Positions 11,300 to 46,109 of a stretch of 64,000 bases of DNA are shown one piece after another. A model generated the notes under the pieces. The model did not search any database and was not told the DNA's origin. It worked only from the letters and a program-made list of their open reading frames with translations. Location of the stretch: the NCBI GenBank assembly GCA_964036045.1, contig OZ038390.1:39750525-39814524 (forward strand), read 5' to 3'. Both the position numbers and the translations under genes were made by a program. The DNA is from Eutreptiella sp. 'Long Island Sound 2002' (Eukaryota; Euglenozoa; Euglenophyceae; Eutreptiales; Eutreptiaceae). Position 1 is the first letter of the stretch. The number at the start of each line of letters is the position of its first letter.

Positions 11300-12390
11300 T
11301 GAACATGGGTGTGCCAAATGCCAAATACCGCACCACAGTGGGTTGATACTTCACGACTCTCAGTGCAGTGACTTGATGCTCTTGGGCATCACGTGCAATG
11401 TCTCTTCATGCGAATCTCTTTGCTTGGTATGTTGATGCCTGTTCATGCCCAGCCTGGCTCTGGGTTGGGTACTTCTAATATGCGTACACATTTTGGACAG
11501 CAGCACCAGTAGCTCAGACGAGGGCTCGGATCTAGGAGTAAGACCAAGTGGGGAAGAGCTGCGCTCCCATGCAGGCAACAGAGCGGGAGGGCGGGGGGTA
11601 CAGAAACAGCTCACGGGGGGTCAGGGAGATGAGGGTACGGCAAAGGGGATAAAGCAAAATGGCACATTAGACTTACTGGAACCAACACCAGACAAAGACA
11701 AATGGGGCAACAGTAGGACAGCGAGAAACAGTGTCAACTGCATGCACGCTCCAATGCAGAAGGGACGTAGGGAGACAACAACAAGGCGCCAGAAAGGAAA
11801 CAGTGGGCAAGGTACCCAAAGGACTCAACCCAAGCCACGAGTGACATCCCAGCCAATGAGAGTCACATGAAAGCGAGATACCATGGATTCCCATGTACGA
11901 CAAAGAGGACTGCCACAAGTGAGAACAAGAGGGAATTGAATGATTCCCGCAGTTGGGCAATTGACATCAGGTATGTGGGTGTACACACACACATAGATGC
12001 ATGGGAGGGTGGAAGGGGGGCCGGGGGGTGACAAGTGCGCATTTGAGGGGACCTATTTGACTGCACTTTTACCATAAGGCAGACAAGGCGGCTAAGGTGG
12101 GGGCAGTCAGCAGAAGCACACACGGCACACACGGATGGACGATTGTTTAGGTACTTGCACAACAATGACGACCGATGAGCCATGCTCAAAATTGCGCGCG
12201 TGTGTGTGTGCACGTGTGCCAGTTTGCCAATTGCCCTGCCATGGGGGTGTTTTCATCGCCTTCAGTTCTCACCAGTGGCAGTTCTTTGATTCCATTGTCG
12301 GAATCAGGTCAGCTTTGCACACTAATCTGGCTCTGGGTCCGGCAGTGCGAGGGACCCTTGCTGCTTGCGCTTGCGTCAGTCCTCAACCCA
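11300..12390. other. No supportable gene
   Basis: A plus-strand frame at 11445-11870 is Gly/Arg/Thr-rich and mildly protein-like but has no start context or domain. I see nothing else here. Confidence 0.35.
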
Positions 12391-12399
12391 TCATACACT

Positions 12400-12770
12400 G
12401 CCATCTCACTTGTGTCGGACACCTGTACTGCTGCCTGTCTCTTTATTCCCCAGCCCCTCATGACTTTTGTCCTCAGCCTAGGATGTTCTTGTGAGTGCCC
12501 CCTCCGTTGCAACTTGTGCACCACCGATAGCTGCACTACTGCCTTTGCTAACTTATCCACCTCGTCATTATGTGGTACAGAGTTTTGCCCATATGCATGT
12601 ATCACAGTCCATTCCCCTGACCGCATGGTCACCATGCCGTACATATCATCCAAAATGTCATGATGTCTCATGGGTTGTTACTTTTGGAGTACCATCTCCG
12701 TTTCTTGTACAAATCAATGTGCTGCAGGATTTCAACACACCACTTGGAGTCACTTTACAACTTGATCTCC
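12400..12770 (-). pseudogene. RNase H domain remnant of a retroelement
   Basis: Reading the minus strand from 12770, the frame shows SDSKWCVEIL followed by LYKKRRW. These match the conserved second acidic strand of RNase H ('DS..') and the following helix and Trp. A one-base frameshift near 12668 leads to MRHHDILDD and then HNDEVDKLAKAV, which matches the last catalytic Asp region ('N..AD.LA'). A TAA interrupts the frame just before SDSKW. RNase H cleaves the RNA strand of RNA-DNA hybrids in retroelement replication. With a stop and a frameshift this copy is dead. A long (TG)n tract lies directly upstream. Confidence 0.5.
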
Positions 12771-12813
12771 TTCTCCCCATGCCAAGGGCTGTCTGGACTG
12801 TGTGTTTGCGCGC

Positions 12814-12933
<120 letters not shown>

Positions 12934-14034
12934 TCTGTACTTTTAGAGGTGGATCCTTGTGCAGCGTTGGGCTGGACGCCTCATTTGGCTCAGGTCTGCT
13001 GAGGCCTCTTTGTGACGTTATTTCCCTCCCTTCTGCGGAGGAGTGGTGCGATGGCCGCGGCCAGAGCTTCCAGGAGCTCTGGTCTACGTAGCGCTTCCAA
13101 AATTTCATGGGCAAGTCCCGACATTTTGTATGACCCGTGGGGTCGTGCCAAGCAGGGGTTTCACCAGCCCAGGGGGGGGCAGAAGCAGCCCGTGTGATGA
13201 TAGAGTCACCAGAGGTCGTGCCTGTTTGGCTTTCGGTTGGGTATGCAGTGTCACCGGCTGGCAGGCACCAAACAAAACACCTGTGTGTGTGTGTGTGTGT
13301 GTGTGCACGTGTGAGGCTTCGCTTTGTCTGTCTGAGATACGGCCAATGGTAGGACTGAAGGGGAAGCCGAACTACCCATTTTTGAGGGGCGGGACTGGGG
13401 GCAGCTTTAGTAGAGCTCATCAAAACTGGGGGTTGAGATTGGAAGATTGATGCAGTCTTGAGTGCTCACTGATTTCTCAACACGCTGGGAACTGCAGGCT
13501 CCCCCACATTGTACTCACCATTCTTATCACAGTGAGCCTCGGGCTTGGAGGTCCCATCGTCAGCCCACTCAAAAGGGTATGCTGACGCTAATAACAGAAG
13601 AATGAAGATCAGCTTTGGCCCTTCCCTCCTGCAATCAGTCACCAACATTGGGAGTGATAGCAAAAGAGAACGAGTGAACAAATGATGCTGTGTCTATCCA
13701 CCCTCTCTCCAAAATGCCTGCCCATGATCAGGCGCACCCCCTTGTGCCTAGTGTGGCAAATTATGCACTTCCAATGTACCAAGACCAAGAAGGAGCAAAG
13801 GTGGGGCATGGGGCACAGGTACTTGTTGGATGCCAAGTGTTGCAATAATATCTGCTGGGTGATAGGCAGAGAAGCTTCTCATGGCAAAGGCTAAGATTGG
13901 TAGGGTCAGGGGACTGGGGGCATGACCTGCTGCAATCTGGAGTAGGATGGTTTGGATACTGATCGGTATCAAATACTATTTGGCAGCCCCTAAAGTGAGA
14001 ACGGACACCTGCCCCTGACAGGCAAGGCTGACAC

Positions 14035-14336
14035 TCAGCTATTGGGAATGATATGCTGGCGCTGCTTCCAAAACTGGTACTGGTACTGCTCCTGGGTCTG
14101 CTGCTCATGCTGCGTCTGCTGCAGGAGGTGATCCCTCACTTCCCGCTGTTGGTGCTCCAAGTGCCTTGCATAATCCATCACCATCCCCTGCAAGTGATGA
14201 GGAAAGGTCGCTGGATAAGACTAGCAATTCCAGTAAGGGCTACCAGGATGAGGACCCCGCTGATTTTCCCAGAATATGTCGGGCCTCATCGAAAAGAAGG
14301 GGTGGGTAGGACCAAGGAAGGTTCAGACACCCACCC
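14035..14336 (-). pseudogene. Gln/His/Tyr-rich ORF interrupted by one TAG
   Basis: A single minus-strand frame is protein-like from about 14336 to the TGA at 14035-14037, with one TAG at 14221-14223. Before the TAG it reads MRPDIFWENQRGPHPGSPYW. After it, a Gln-rich helix-forming segment contains YARHLEHQQREVRDHLLQQ and QYQYQFWKQRQHI. A glutamine codon CAG at the TAG site would restore a continuous frame, so a C-to-T change is the simplest explanation. Alternatively the acceptor catcacttgcag at 14188-14199 starts a terminal exon 14035-14187. The composition resembles Gag-like or DNA-binding accessory proteins of mobile elements, but I recognise no family. Confidence 0.45.
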
Positions 14337-14412
14337 CACCCAAACCCAAAGACACCCACGTGGACCCACGCCTCTTACCACATACGTATGCTTTACCCAA
14401 CTCTTCTAAAAC

Positions 14413-14646
14413 TCAAAGGGGGCGGGTATGAGAGGCAAAAAAGGTGCTCTCCCCGGGATCAACAGAACCCCAGAGTACCCGCCTCAAGGTGATGTACGCA
14501 TCTCCGCTGAAAAAAGCATGGTCCCGCCTCATTTTGCGTTTGTAATTTCCTGGTTTTCTGCTGCTGGTGCTGCTGCTGGTGCTGCTGCTGGTGCTACATG
14601 TGGTCCCTGGAAGTTTTTCCTCCAATTTTCCTCCAATTTCCCCCAT
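14413..14646 (-). CDS. Coding-like exon with a (CAGCAGCAC)n run
   Basis: The frame begins with Ser/Thr repeats translated from a CAG-rich microsatellite (14559-14595). It then turns into a basic, protein-like segment with KPGNYKRKMRRDHAFFSGDA and WGSVDPGESTFF and ends with TGA. It may belong with the Gln-rich ORF just downstream on the same strand. No known domain. Confidence 0.3.
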   Translation of the reverse strand: MGEIGGKLEEKLPGTTCSTSSSTSSSTSSRKPGNYKRKMRRDHAFFSGDAYITLRRVLWGSVDPGESTFFASHTRPL

Positions 14647-14696
14647 TTTCCCTCATTCGCATGATCCGGTCATGTCAAACAATCGTCCTCAGGGAC

Positions 14697-14868
14697 TTGG
14701 AGACTTGGCAGCAAGAGCGCTTGCCAGTTCAGGCACTTCCCAGTCCATGTGTTGTTTGTGCCAAAGCCGTTTGCCTGGCTCATGCCCTCTTGCATGGATT
14801 TGCATTTCACCAATAAAAATCTTCATGCAATCCACGCAGTGTGGCTGTAACAGTAGCAGCAGTACTGA
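14697..14868 (-). CDS. Possible exon with a C2H2-like Cys/His pattern
   Basis: After an acceptor-like ctgctactgttacag the frame reads PHCVDCMKIFIGEMQIHARGH, with two Cys three residues apart and two His four apart, spaced roughly as in a C2H2 zinc finger. It continues WHKQHMDWEVPELASAL and stops. One finger of this loose kind can arise by chance. The same strand and region hold other element-like pieces. Confidence 0.3.
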
Positions 14869-14959
14869 TAACAGCAACAGCTCTGAGGGGCTACTTTTGC
14901 ACTGTACAAAGGGCACACATGCACAAACATGCACACACCTGTTGGCGCTCTTCATTGGC

Positions 14960-16010
14960 AGCCAACTGAGACTTCAGACGTCGCGCAAGCTCACTGTGTA
15001 ATGCCTGCAAAGGGGATTGCATCCTTAGTGCTACACAACTCGGGCCTGGCACCAGCAGGTGTCAGCACAGCACTTGCATACATCCTGGCTGTCATGGTCA
15101 CCCAAACCGCCTTATGGACAACCTCATGGAAGGCCCATCACTAATCACCATAATACACTCACCAGATTTTTCTGCGATACGACATACATACATGCCCTCA
15201 CTGTTGCACTGCAAAAGGCATCACATTACATTTGTGGGAGACTGGGTGTGCTGATTATGCTGCAGAATCAGATGCAGCACCCTCCACTTCCAGCTCCCGC
15301 TCCGTTTGCTTTTGTCGGTATATGGTGCCCAGTAGTTCTCCTGTGGGGCAGTCTGCTGGACTTTCGGCTGCCGTTATTCGGATGGGGATTCAGGCTTGCC
15401 TCGTCGCTGACTTGAGCACCTGAATCCCCCCAGCCAGAACGCCGCTGTCAGCGTTGCCCTGCTAGCGGTCCTTGTTTCTTCTCCCTCCTTCAAGGGGGCT
15501 GAATTCTTGTTGGTACTGCCTTTCATCCAATCCAGGGAGTACAAGGAGCAAAAGGAGGAACACATCCTCACCTGCCATGGGGCCAATGCGAAAAAGGTCC
15601 AGGCCTTTGGTGACCCAACCTATCTGTCGGCCAGGTCAAACGTATCCACTGGGTTATCTAGATAGGTTATTCAAAAATCCGGCCCAGAACCGATTGGCCT
15701 GATTTCGGACCCCCAGGACGGCCGAAAACCGCTAGTGCGCGCCCATGGCATTGGAGTGGGTCCAGATGCGTGGCCAGCACAGGAATGTTCACATCAACAT
15801 ATGGAAAATCGAAAGTAATCAGCTGCCAAAGCTATGATTTGCCGCGTGAAAATGGTACCCAGGAACAACGAAGAAGGGTTTGCACGGTGTGCGGGTGGGA
15901 ACACACATGATTGGAGACTAACTTCAGAAGTGAAGGAGACATACAAGAGGGTGAGAGATATGCAGAGGGGGTAGGAGATGACACTATAGATATATCGTCC
16001 CGACTAGACA
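14960..16010. other. No confident gene; minus-strand coding-like scraps
   Basis: Between 15230 and 15560 the minus strand shows short protein-like stretches (for example TGELLGTIYRQKQTERELE) broken by stops in different frames. This is probably decayed element sequence. Nothing else stands out. Confidence 0.35.
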
Positions 16011-16012
16011 CC

Positions 16013-17623
16013 TCAGGAGTTTGGAGTGCCCTTGCTGAAAACTAAGTGTGCCCAACGCCAACACCAGGGCTGCATACACTCAGTCTGAAAATAGCTAAGT
16101 GTCTCCCTACTAAAGCTAACCGCCGGAGTATCCCTAGACCTTGATGCCCTACCGGCACGAGTGCGTCTATGATGTTCATACCGTGTAGCCACTATGCATG
16201 GCTGCAGTACGATGTCCGGTGGAACCCATTGGAACGCCCGTTTTGAGGTTGTTCCGTACTTGGCCTGAATTTGGGCTCCATCTACCCCTACGTCATCAGA
16301 CAACCCGTACTGGCCATGCTTACCATGCTGATATGCCGGTCATCTACGCTTAAGGAAACCACCTACACTTACTAGGGTTTCCTTTCCGGGTACTACCGCT
16401 AACCAATACCGTAATAGAAATGGAAACCCTATTATCAGGCCAGGTCCTATCGGGGCCACATGTATGAAAACCTGCATGCACTTGAACACCTGAAACCCGT
16501 CAGGAGTTTCGGCCAATACCCGTACGGTGGCGATGCCACCCCTACGGCGTCCTGACAAGGGTTTCTTGCCTACAGTGATGAGCTGCACAAGATTTGGTGC
16601 GTCCATAAGAGCCTCCTCTGGAAATAGCTCTTCTCCAGCCAGAACATCAATCTGGGCTCCAGTATCCACTAAAGCCTGGTGTCCCTTTTCAGGTTGGTTG
16701 AACTTATTGCTGAGCTGGATACCAGCCGGTACCACCAACTCGACCATTTTGTCGGTTGACTTAGTCTTGGATTTGATTGGATACCGGAGGACCTCGGTAT
16801 CAGCCTCATCAAGGCTTACCGGCGAAATATGGACATTGTGCCTAGTGAGCACCTCGCACATGTGTACAGCCCGCAGTGTAGGTTTATGGCGACCCCGCTT
16901 GGTGGTCGTCGCTAAGGGGCGTGGCTCCCGGGTGCTCTTGTCGCGACTGGACTGCGACTTTGTTAGCGTGCCAGGCCCCTACCGTTGCTTACTCTGACGG
17001 CGACTCTCGTCATGGCGCCCAGACGACTTTGACCTAGACCGGTCCCTCTGGGGTTCCTTGGACCGCCTCTGGGATCCATTAGATCCAGGACGCCCGTCCC
17101 TGGACCCATCCCGTCGGTCTTTGGACCTTGAGCGCTCTTGGCTGCCCCTAGGCCTCCCCTATGAGTGTGATCTCCGGTCTTGGCTGGGACGTCTACCCTG
17201 TGAGCCACTCCGGGTACGATTCCGAGATCGGCTTCGCTCACGACAGCCCTTAGCCCAATGGCCCTTTTTACCACAGTTGTGGCACCCATCATCCGGCTTC
17301 GCTTTGGACCTGGATCTTGGCCGCTGCTCTGGCGTGCGGCCCTTGCCCTCGTCCTTCTTGGGGCATTCCCTGTGCCAATGGCCTTTTTGGCCGCAATTCC
17401 GGCACGTGTCCCAGTCCTGATGGGCCTTCTGCAGATGTTCGCTCCGACCACTCTGTCTGCTAAGAGTGGTCGCGAACGAGGAGGTACTGGTCATACTATC
17501 CCGTCGGCCACTGAAGCTTTTTGTTGCTCTTGACAAAGAGCGATGACCCGTTCCACCACCGCCACGCCAAGCCTCCCCCCGCCTATCCTTCCAGGTCTTG
17601 GTACCACTAGAACCACAGTGCAT
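16013..17623 (-). pseudogene. Degenerate Gag-Pol: CCHC zinc knuckles, Arg/Ser linker, retropepsin
   Basis: One minus-strand frame runs about 1.6 kb with three internal stops: TAG at 17159-17161, TAG at 16978-16980 and TGA at 16340-16342. In order it holds two CCHC zinc knuckles, CRNCGQKGHWHREC (near 17363-17405) and CHNCGKKGHWAKGC (near 17243-17285), then an Arg/Ser-rich linker, then an aspartic protease with ALVDTGAQIDVLAG and a later GLIIGFPFLLRYW (near 16420-16680). In retroelements the knuckles bind genomic RNA and the DTG protease cuts the polyprotein. Knuckles upstream of protease fits an LTR (Ty3-like) order. No reverse transcriptase or LTRs are visible here. The stops make the copy inactive unless two TAGs are read through. 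Confidence 0.7.
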
Positions 17624-17699
17624 GTGTGTTCCCTGAGAATCAGCTCAAGGCCAACCTGACACAGGGGGAGCACTGCTCATCTTCGATTCAGCTGAAGGC

Positions 17700-19200
17700 T
17701 CGCCTGAGATCTGTTTAGACCTTAGCAAATGCATGCAGCCGCCTGTATTCTCCGTCAGCTCAATCAACCTGCTGGTGCAGGTGCAACCTCGAAAGCCCCT
17801 TCAAAAAAAACCCCACACAAAGGGCAGGTTGTGAGTGGCAAACAGGGATCCTGGCCCAGGTGATGGGGTTTCTGAGCCATTTGTGCCTGCTCCTCAACCC
17901 CTGCCCACCAGTGTGTGTGGAGAGGCAGTGGTGGCAGTAGGGGGGAGGGGGCATGTCATAAAGGCTGAAAGAGAATGCCGGAAGCTGGTACTTCCAGGTG
18001 TACGTACGTGTTCGCCTTTTGAGGAGGGGTCCTCCGCACATGGATAGGTGTGTTGGTTGCGGGTGGAGAGGGAGGGTTCAAGAAAACTGTGAGAGGTGGG
18101 CAGCCTGTTGGGCTACCTAACAGGGGGGGGGGGGGGTCGGCGCGAGGCCATGGTTTTAGGTTGTTTGCCTTGGGCGGCGCCTTTCGCCACTGCACATTCC
18201 GCCCCTCTGTGGGTCCGAACGTGTTTCGGTTGTGTCAACAGAGCCCCTGGATGACTTGTCCTGTTTGACTACTCCAGGTTTGACTACTCTGCAGGATAAT
18301 TTTCCTGACAGGGGCTTCTAACAACCACAATGATTCTTTCCCTTTTGTCCTTTCCTTTGCCTCCTTCTGCGCTCTGCACCATTTATGGCGAGCGCGATTT
18401 GCCCTGCCCTGTTACCTCCTATTGTGCTTCCCTTTCCCCCTGCCCATTTTCCGGGGCAGCAGGGGAACGTGTTAATGTGGGGAGGGGGAGGGGGTCCGTC
18501 GCGCCCTGTCCCTTTCTTCCCCTTGAGGAGGAAGATCCTGGCTCAACGGGGCTCCTTGTTGGTGTCGGTGTACATGGTGTTGGTGGTTTTGGCCACTTGC
18601 TTCTGCTGGCCCACATATCCCAGTCTGTCCTGGGCGGTTTTGTTGGGGGGGTCACACATTTGTGATTTGCAGCAAAGCACTAGTAATGTACACCCCTTTG
18701 AGGCTGGTATGCACCTCCAAATCAGAGTGCACCTTGATTCAGGGTGCACGCAAATCTACACAACTTGCAACCCTTTGGGGCCAGCGAAAATTGCACTGCG
18801 AAGGGGGGGGGGGGCTTCCAAGCCCCTTTTCTGGACCACCATCCCCCCAAAAATTGCGGTTTGAAATTCCGAGCCATTGTTGAGGATTACAGTCATCGCC
18901 CTTTCCCTGAACGGGTGGTTCTGGGGAAACCATGTCCCCTTTCTGCCTCTTCAAGTGCTCAATGGCCTTTTCAGATGGAATGCAATGTGCCAAGCCCCCA
19001 CAAGATATGTCCCCTCTTTTGCCTGTTCCACACACAACTGCACTATTGACCGTTGGGAAGAATGTCTGGATTCCGGCAAATATACAAACCTTCGGACTTT
19101 TAGCCATTTTTCTCCACCAGCCCCCTTACTTCGAAGGAGGACTCGAAGGCCCCCCTCAGGTATTTGGGGTATGTGGCATACATGATTTAGCTGCCCTGCG
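17700..19200. other. No confident gene
   Basis: A minus-strand frame at 18739-19107 is moderately protein-like (for example SEKAIEHLKRQKGDMVSPE) and could be element-derived. Several poly-G runs (18121-18135, 18805) and a G/C-rich purine stretch near 18480 are present. I see no domain and no consistent splice structure. Confidence 0.3.
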
Positions 19201-19212
19201 GATTGCGTGCCC

Positions 19213-43481
<24,269 letters not shown>

Positions 43482-43568
43482 CTACAGAGGGACCGGTGCG
43501 CACCACCCTATGGCATTTTGCGCGGACAAAATGCCGGGAGCGGTGGATTTTGGATGTAGAAGGTACGT

Positions 43569-46016
43569 CTAGCGCTTCTTTGCGTCGGGGGAAATGGATT
43601 GCACAACAGCAGCAACCGCAGAGGAGGCAGACACACTTCTTGTCTCCTGCGTATGCTGAGGGGCTGCGAAGGACGACATCGGGGCACCCAGCGTCTGAAA
43701 GCCACTGCGGCGCCCCGGGCTGGCTGAACTCGCTCGCGATGCGACGGATTCCGCAATGCTCCCGGCACGGCTCATCGAGGCAACGGATTCGAAAGCCTCT
43801 GAGTACGTGCCGTCGGTGACGATGTCTGACTCGATTGATCTGCGGCGCCGGGACACGGGAGACGACGCCGAAGAAGACTCAACAGAGATGTCGACCTCGA
43901 TGGGCGAATCGCGCCGCCGTTGGCTCCGTGCGGACGTGCGCTCGCGGGCGGGACGCGCTTTCACCGACGCCGTGCTGATGCTGCTACTGCGCCGGGCGGA
44001 GCGTGGCTTCGTCGAGCTGCCTCGCCCTTTGCGGCGGTACTCACTGCTGCTGCTGCTGCGGCTGCGCCGCCGCGATCGTGGAGGGCTCTTGCGGCTGGAT
44101 CGTCTGCTGCGGCTGCCGTCAGAGTCACTGGAGCGCCATGCCTCGCGCCGGCGCCCTTTATTGTCGCGCTCCTTCTTGCGGTCCCGCCCGGTCGGTCTTC
44201 GGGGCGAGCTGCTGTCACTGTCACTGTCGCTGCGCTCGTAGGTTCGCCCAGGCTTCTTCTTCACCTGGTCGCGCTTGCTGATGTGCCGCCGCATGTACCG
44301 CACCGTCCCGGCGTCGTCACTGGGCATGCGCCACGCTACCACTGTGATGGGGCCCTGCCCTGCTGGCCCAGCAGGGCTCTTGCTGGGGCTGGGCACGCGT
44401 TCGGCCTCAAGGTCAGGCTCTGTGTTGATGGCCGTGTCCGCCGTGGTCACTGGCACCGGCGGAGGCGCCTGCACAGTCTCCGCGGATTCACTTCTGTGGA
44501 CGGGAGGCTCGTCATTAGCTGGCACCATAGCTTGAGACGCAGTATCGGCACTCTGCTGCAAATCTCCCGATTGGACACCAGTTGACTGCTGCCCCGTTGC
44601 ACCAACAGACGGGAAAGGTGGAGGTGCAGGTGGGAAATCCTCCGGAAGCCCCAGAGCTTGCTTGAGTAACTGGGCGGGCTGCATGTCGACGACCCCAGTG
44701 GGGGTCGTCGGCATCGTCTGCGGCCCGCCAACTCCAGTTAGTGCTTCAATGGGGCCACGATGCGACGGCTGCAAATGCCGAAGCGCTTGAGCGAGGTTGT
44801 AGTTCTCGGTTTGTGCCTCGGCCAACTTCAAAGCAGCTTGCACCTCGTGCACTTGTTGCAGCGCCTGCTCCACGCCTTGCAGCACATTGATCTCGTCGTG
44901 TAATTTACGGTACATCGCATCTGCGTCGACTCCGAGAGCGGCGTCGGGCCGTTGCCGAGGACGGGCCAAGCCCGGACTCGCGGCGTGCGATTCGGTTGGC
45001 AAAGGGGTCATGTAATCCAGGTGGGCGGCCATCGGCGCGCCAGGATGCAAGTTGCGGTCTCTCGGCCACGGGTAGGGATAGGGTGCCCAAGGCATGCCGT
45101 GTGGAGGGTAGAAGTTAGGAGGTGGCACAAATTGAGGGTATTTGTGGCCCGGTGTGGGCGCCATGGGGTATGCTGCGGGTGTAGTTGCGGGCGGAGATAC
45201 CGGGTGCGTGGCCGCAGGACCGGGCATCGGTACCCCTTGGTACGCCCAGGTTGAATTGGCCGTTGCGGTTTGCATTTGTGCAAGCGCCGCATCGTAATTA
45301 GCAGCAGCAAAGGTCGTTCTAGGTTGCTTCTCAAATGACTGGGAACTAGGTGGAGGCGAGCAACGAACGGCCCATCTATCTTGCTGCAAGGCACTTTGTT
45401 CTTGGTATGCCTCAAGAGGCGGTGCCACTTGGGGCATGCTAGTCGTGGGCGGTGACTCCGAACAATGGTCAATTTTGTTCCGCGGGCTAGCTTGATTGGT
45501 CGAGGGCGTAACAAGCACACTCGAGGTGCTATCCACACCGTTGGGTTGCGTTTTCGGTGTCGTCCCAACACTGCTGGAACTCGCAACACGAAGCAAATCG
45601 GTTTGTGAGCCTTGGTGCGATGTCCCGGCCTCAATTGGTGTGGTTTGGGATAGTTGGTGTTTCCAATGATAGTCGGTTGCACCAACTACTTGCGCGACCG
45701 GGGAAGGATCAGTTTGAGCCTCCGTGTCTAAGGCCATTTGTGTTCCGCGGTCGACGGCGCACGCCACACTTGAAGAACGACTACCCGTGCTTGTTACATG
45801 TTCACCGTATGCGGTACGGACAAAAGATGTCGCGACCTCCATTGACAAACTAGAAGTTTGAACGGCCAAGTCGCATGAATCCATGTGTTGTGCCACATTG
45901 CAGGATTCTCTTGTATTCGCAATATTCGGATATTGCCAAGCCGCCAAATCACCCAAACGGTTGTTGATGGTATGGAACAACGTTGACCTTGCCTTCGGCT
46001 CCGATTTGCGGCCCAT
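43569..46016 (-). CDS. 815-codon ORF, Pro/Gln-rich with coiled coil and SR domain; possible first exon of the large gene
   Basis: ATG at 46014-46016 (MGRKSEPKARSTLFHTINNR) to TAG at 43569-43571. In order: a Ser/Thr-rich first 270 residues; a Pro/Gly/Tyr-rich segment (YPHG-like, QFVPPPNFYPPHGMPWAPYP); a predicted coiled coil (LHDEINVLQGVEQALQQVHE, then VQAALKLAEAQTENYNLAQA); a Pro-rich linker; an Arg/Ser domain (RSRRSSRKSPPRSRRRSRSS) like those of splicing and nuclear-speckle proteins; and a C-terminus with DGTYSEAFESVASMSRAGSI, then AESVAS. This last motif is the hallmark of the large gene 90 bp downstream on the same strand. A weak donor CTGG|gtgccc at 43687 would leave the one base exon X needs and remove the last 39 codons. 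Retention would give the 815-residue form. Confidence 0.75.
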   Translation of the reverse strand: MGRKSEPKARSTLFHTINNRLGDLAAWQYPNIANTRESCNVAQHMDSCDLAVQTSSLSMEVATSFVRTAYGEHVTSTGSRSSSVACAVDRGTQMALDTEAQTDPSPVAQVVGATDYHWKHQLSQTTPIEAGTSHQGSQTDLLRVASSSSVGTTPKTQPNGVDSTSSVLVTPSTNQASPRNKIDHCSESPPTTSMPQVAPPLEAYQEQSALQQDRWAVRCSPPPSSQSFEKQPRTTFAAANYDAALAQMQTATANSTWAYQGVPMPGPAATHPVSPPATTPAAYPMAPTPGHKYPQFVPPPNFYPPHGMPWAPYPYPWPRDRNLHPGAPMAAHLDYMTPLPTESHAASPGLARPRQRPDAALGVDADAMYRKLHDEINVLQGVEQALQQVHEVQAALKLAEAQTENYNLAQALRHLQPSHRGPIEALTGVGGPQTMPTTPTGVVDMQPAQLLKQALGLPEDFPPAPPPFPSVGATGQQSTGVQSGDLQQSADTASQAMVPANDEPPVHRSESAETVQAPPPVPVTTADTAINTEPDLEAERVPSPSKSPAGPAGQGPITVVAWRMPSDDAGTVRYMRRHISKRDQVKKKPGRTYERSDSDSDSSSPRRPTGRDRKKERDNKGRRREAWRSSDSDGSRSRRSSRKSPPRSRRRSRSSSSSEYRRKGRGSSTKPRSARRSSSISTASVKARPARERTSARSQRRRDSPIEVDISVESSSASSPVSRRRRSIESDIVTDGTYSEAFESVASMSRAGSIAESVASRASSASPGRRSGFQTLGAPMSSFAAPQHTQETRSVSASSAVAAVVQSISPDAKKR

Positions 46017-46109
46017 CCTATGAGAATGGTTGCAAACATGCGATGCCCGGTCGCAAATTCGAGACCTCCTCGTCTCATCGTGATGCAACGCAACCACAAA
46101 TGTGTGCAA

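Noticed and set aside
14035-17623. A genetic code in which TAG encodes glutamine
   Set aside because: TAG appears to be the natural stop of several independent frames (35185, 43569, 51098), and reading the 815-codon ORF through TAG at 43569 does not give the phase needed for exon X. C-to-T decay of CAG is simpler.
43920-44585. 221-codon plus-strand ORF rich in Ala and Arg
   Set aside because: It is the antisense shadow of the Arg/Ser domain in the 815-codon minus-strand ORF.
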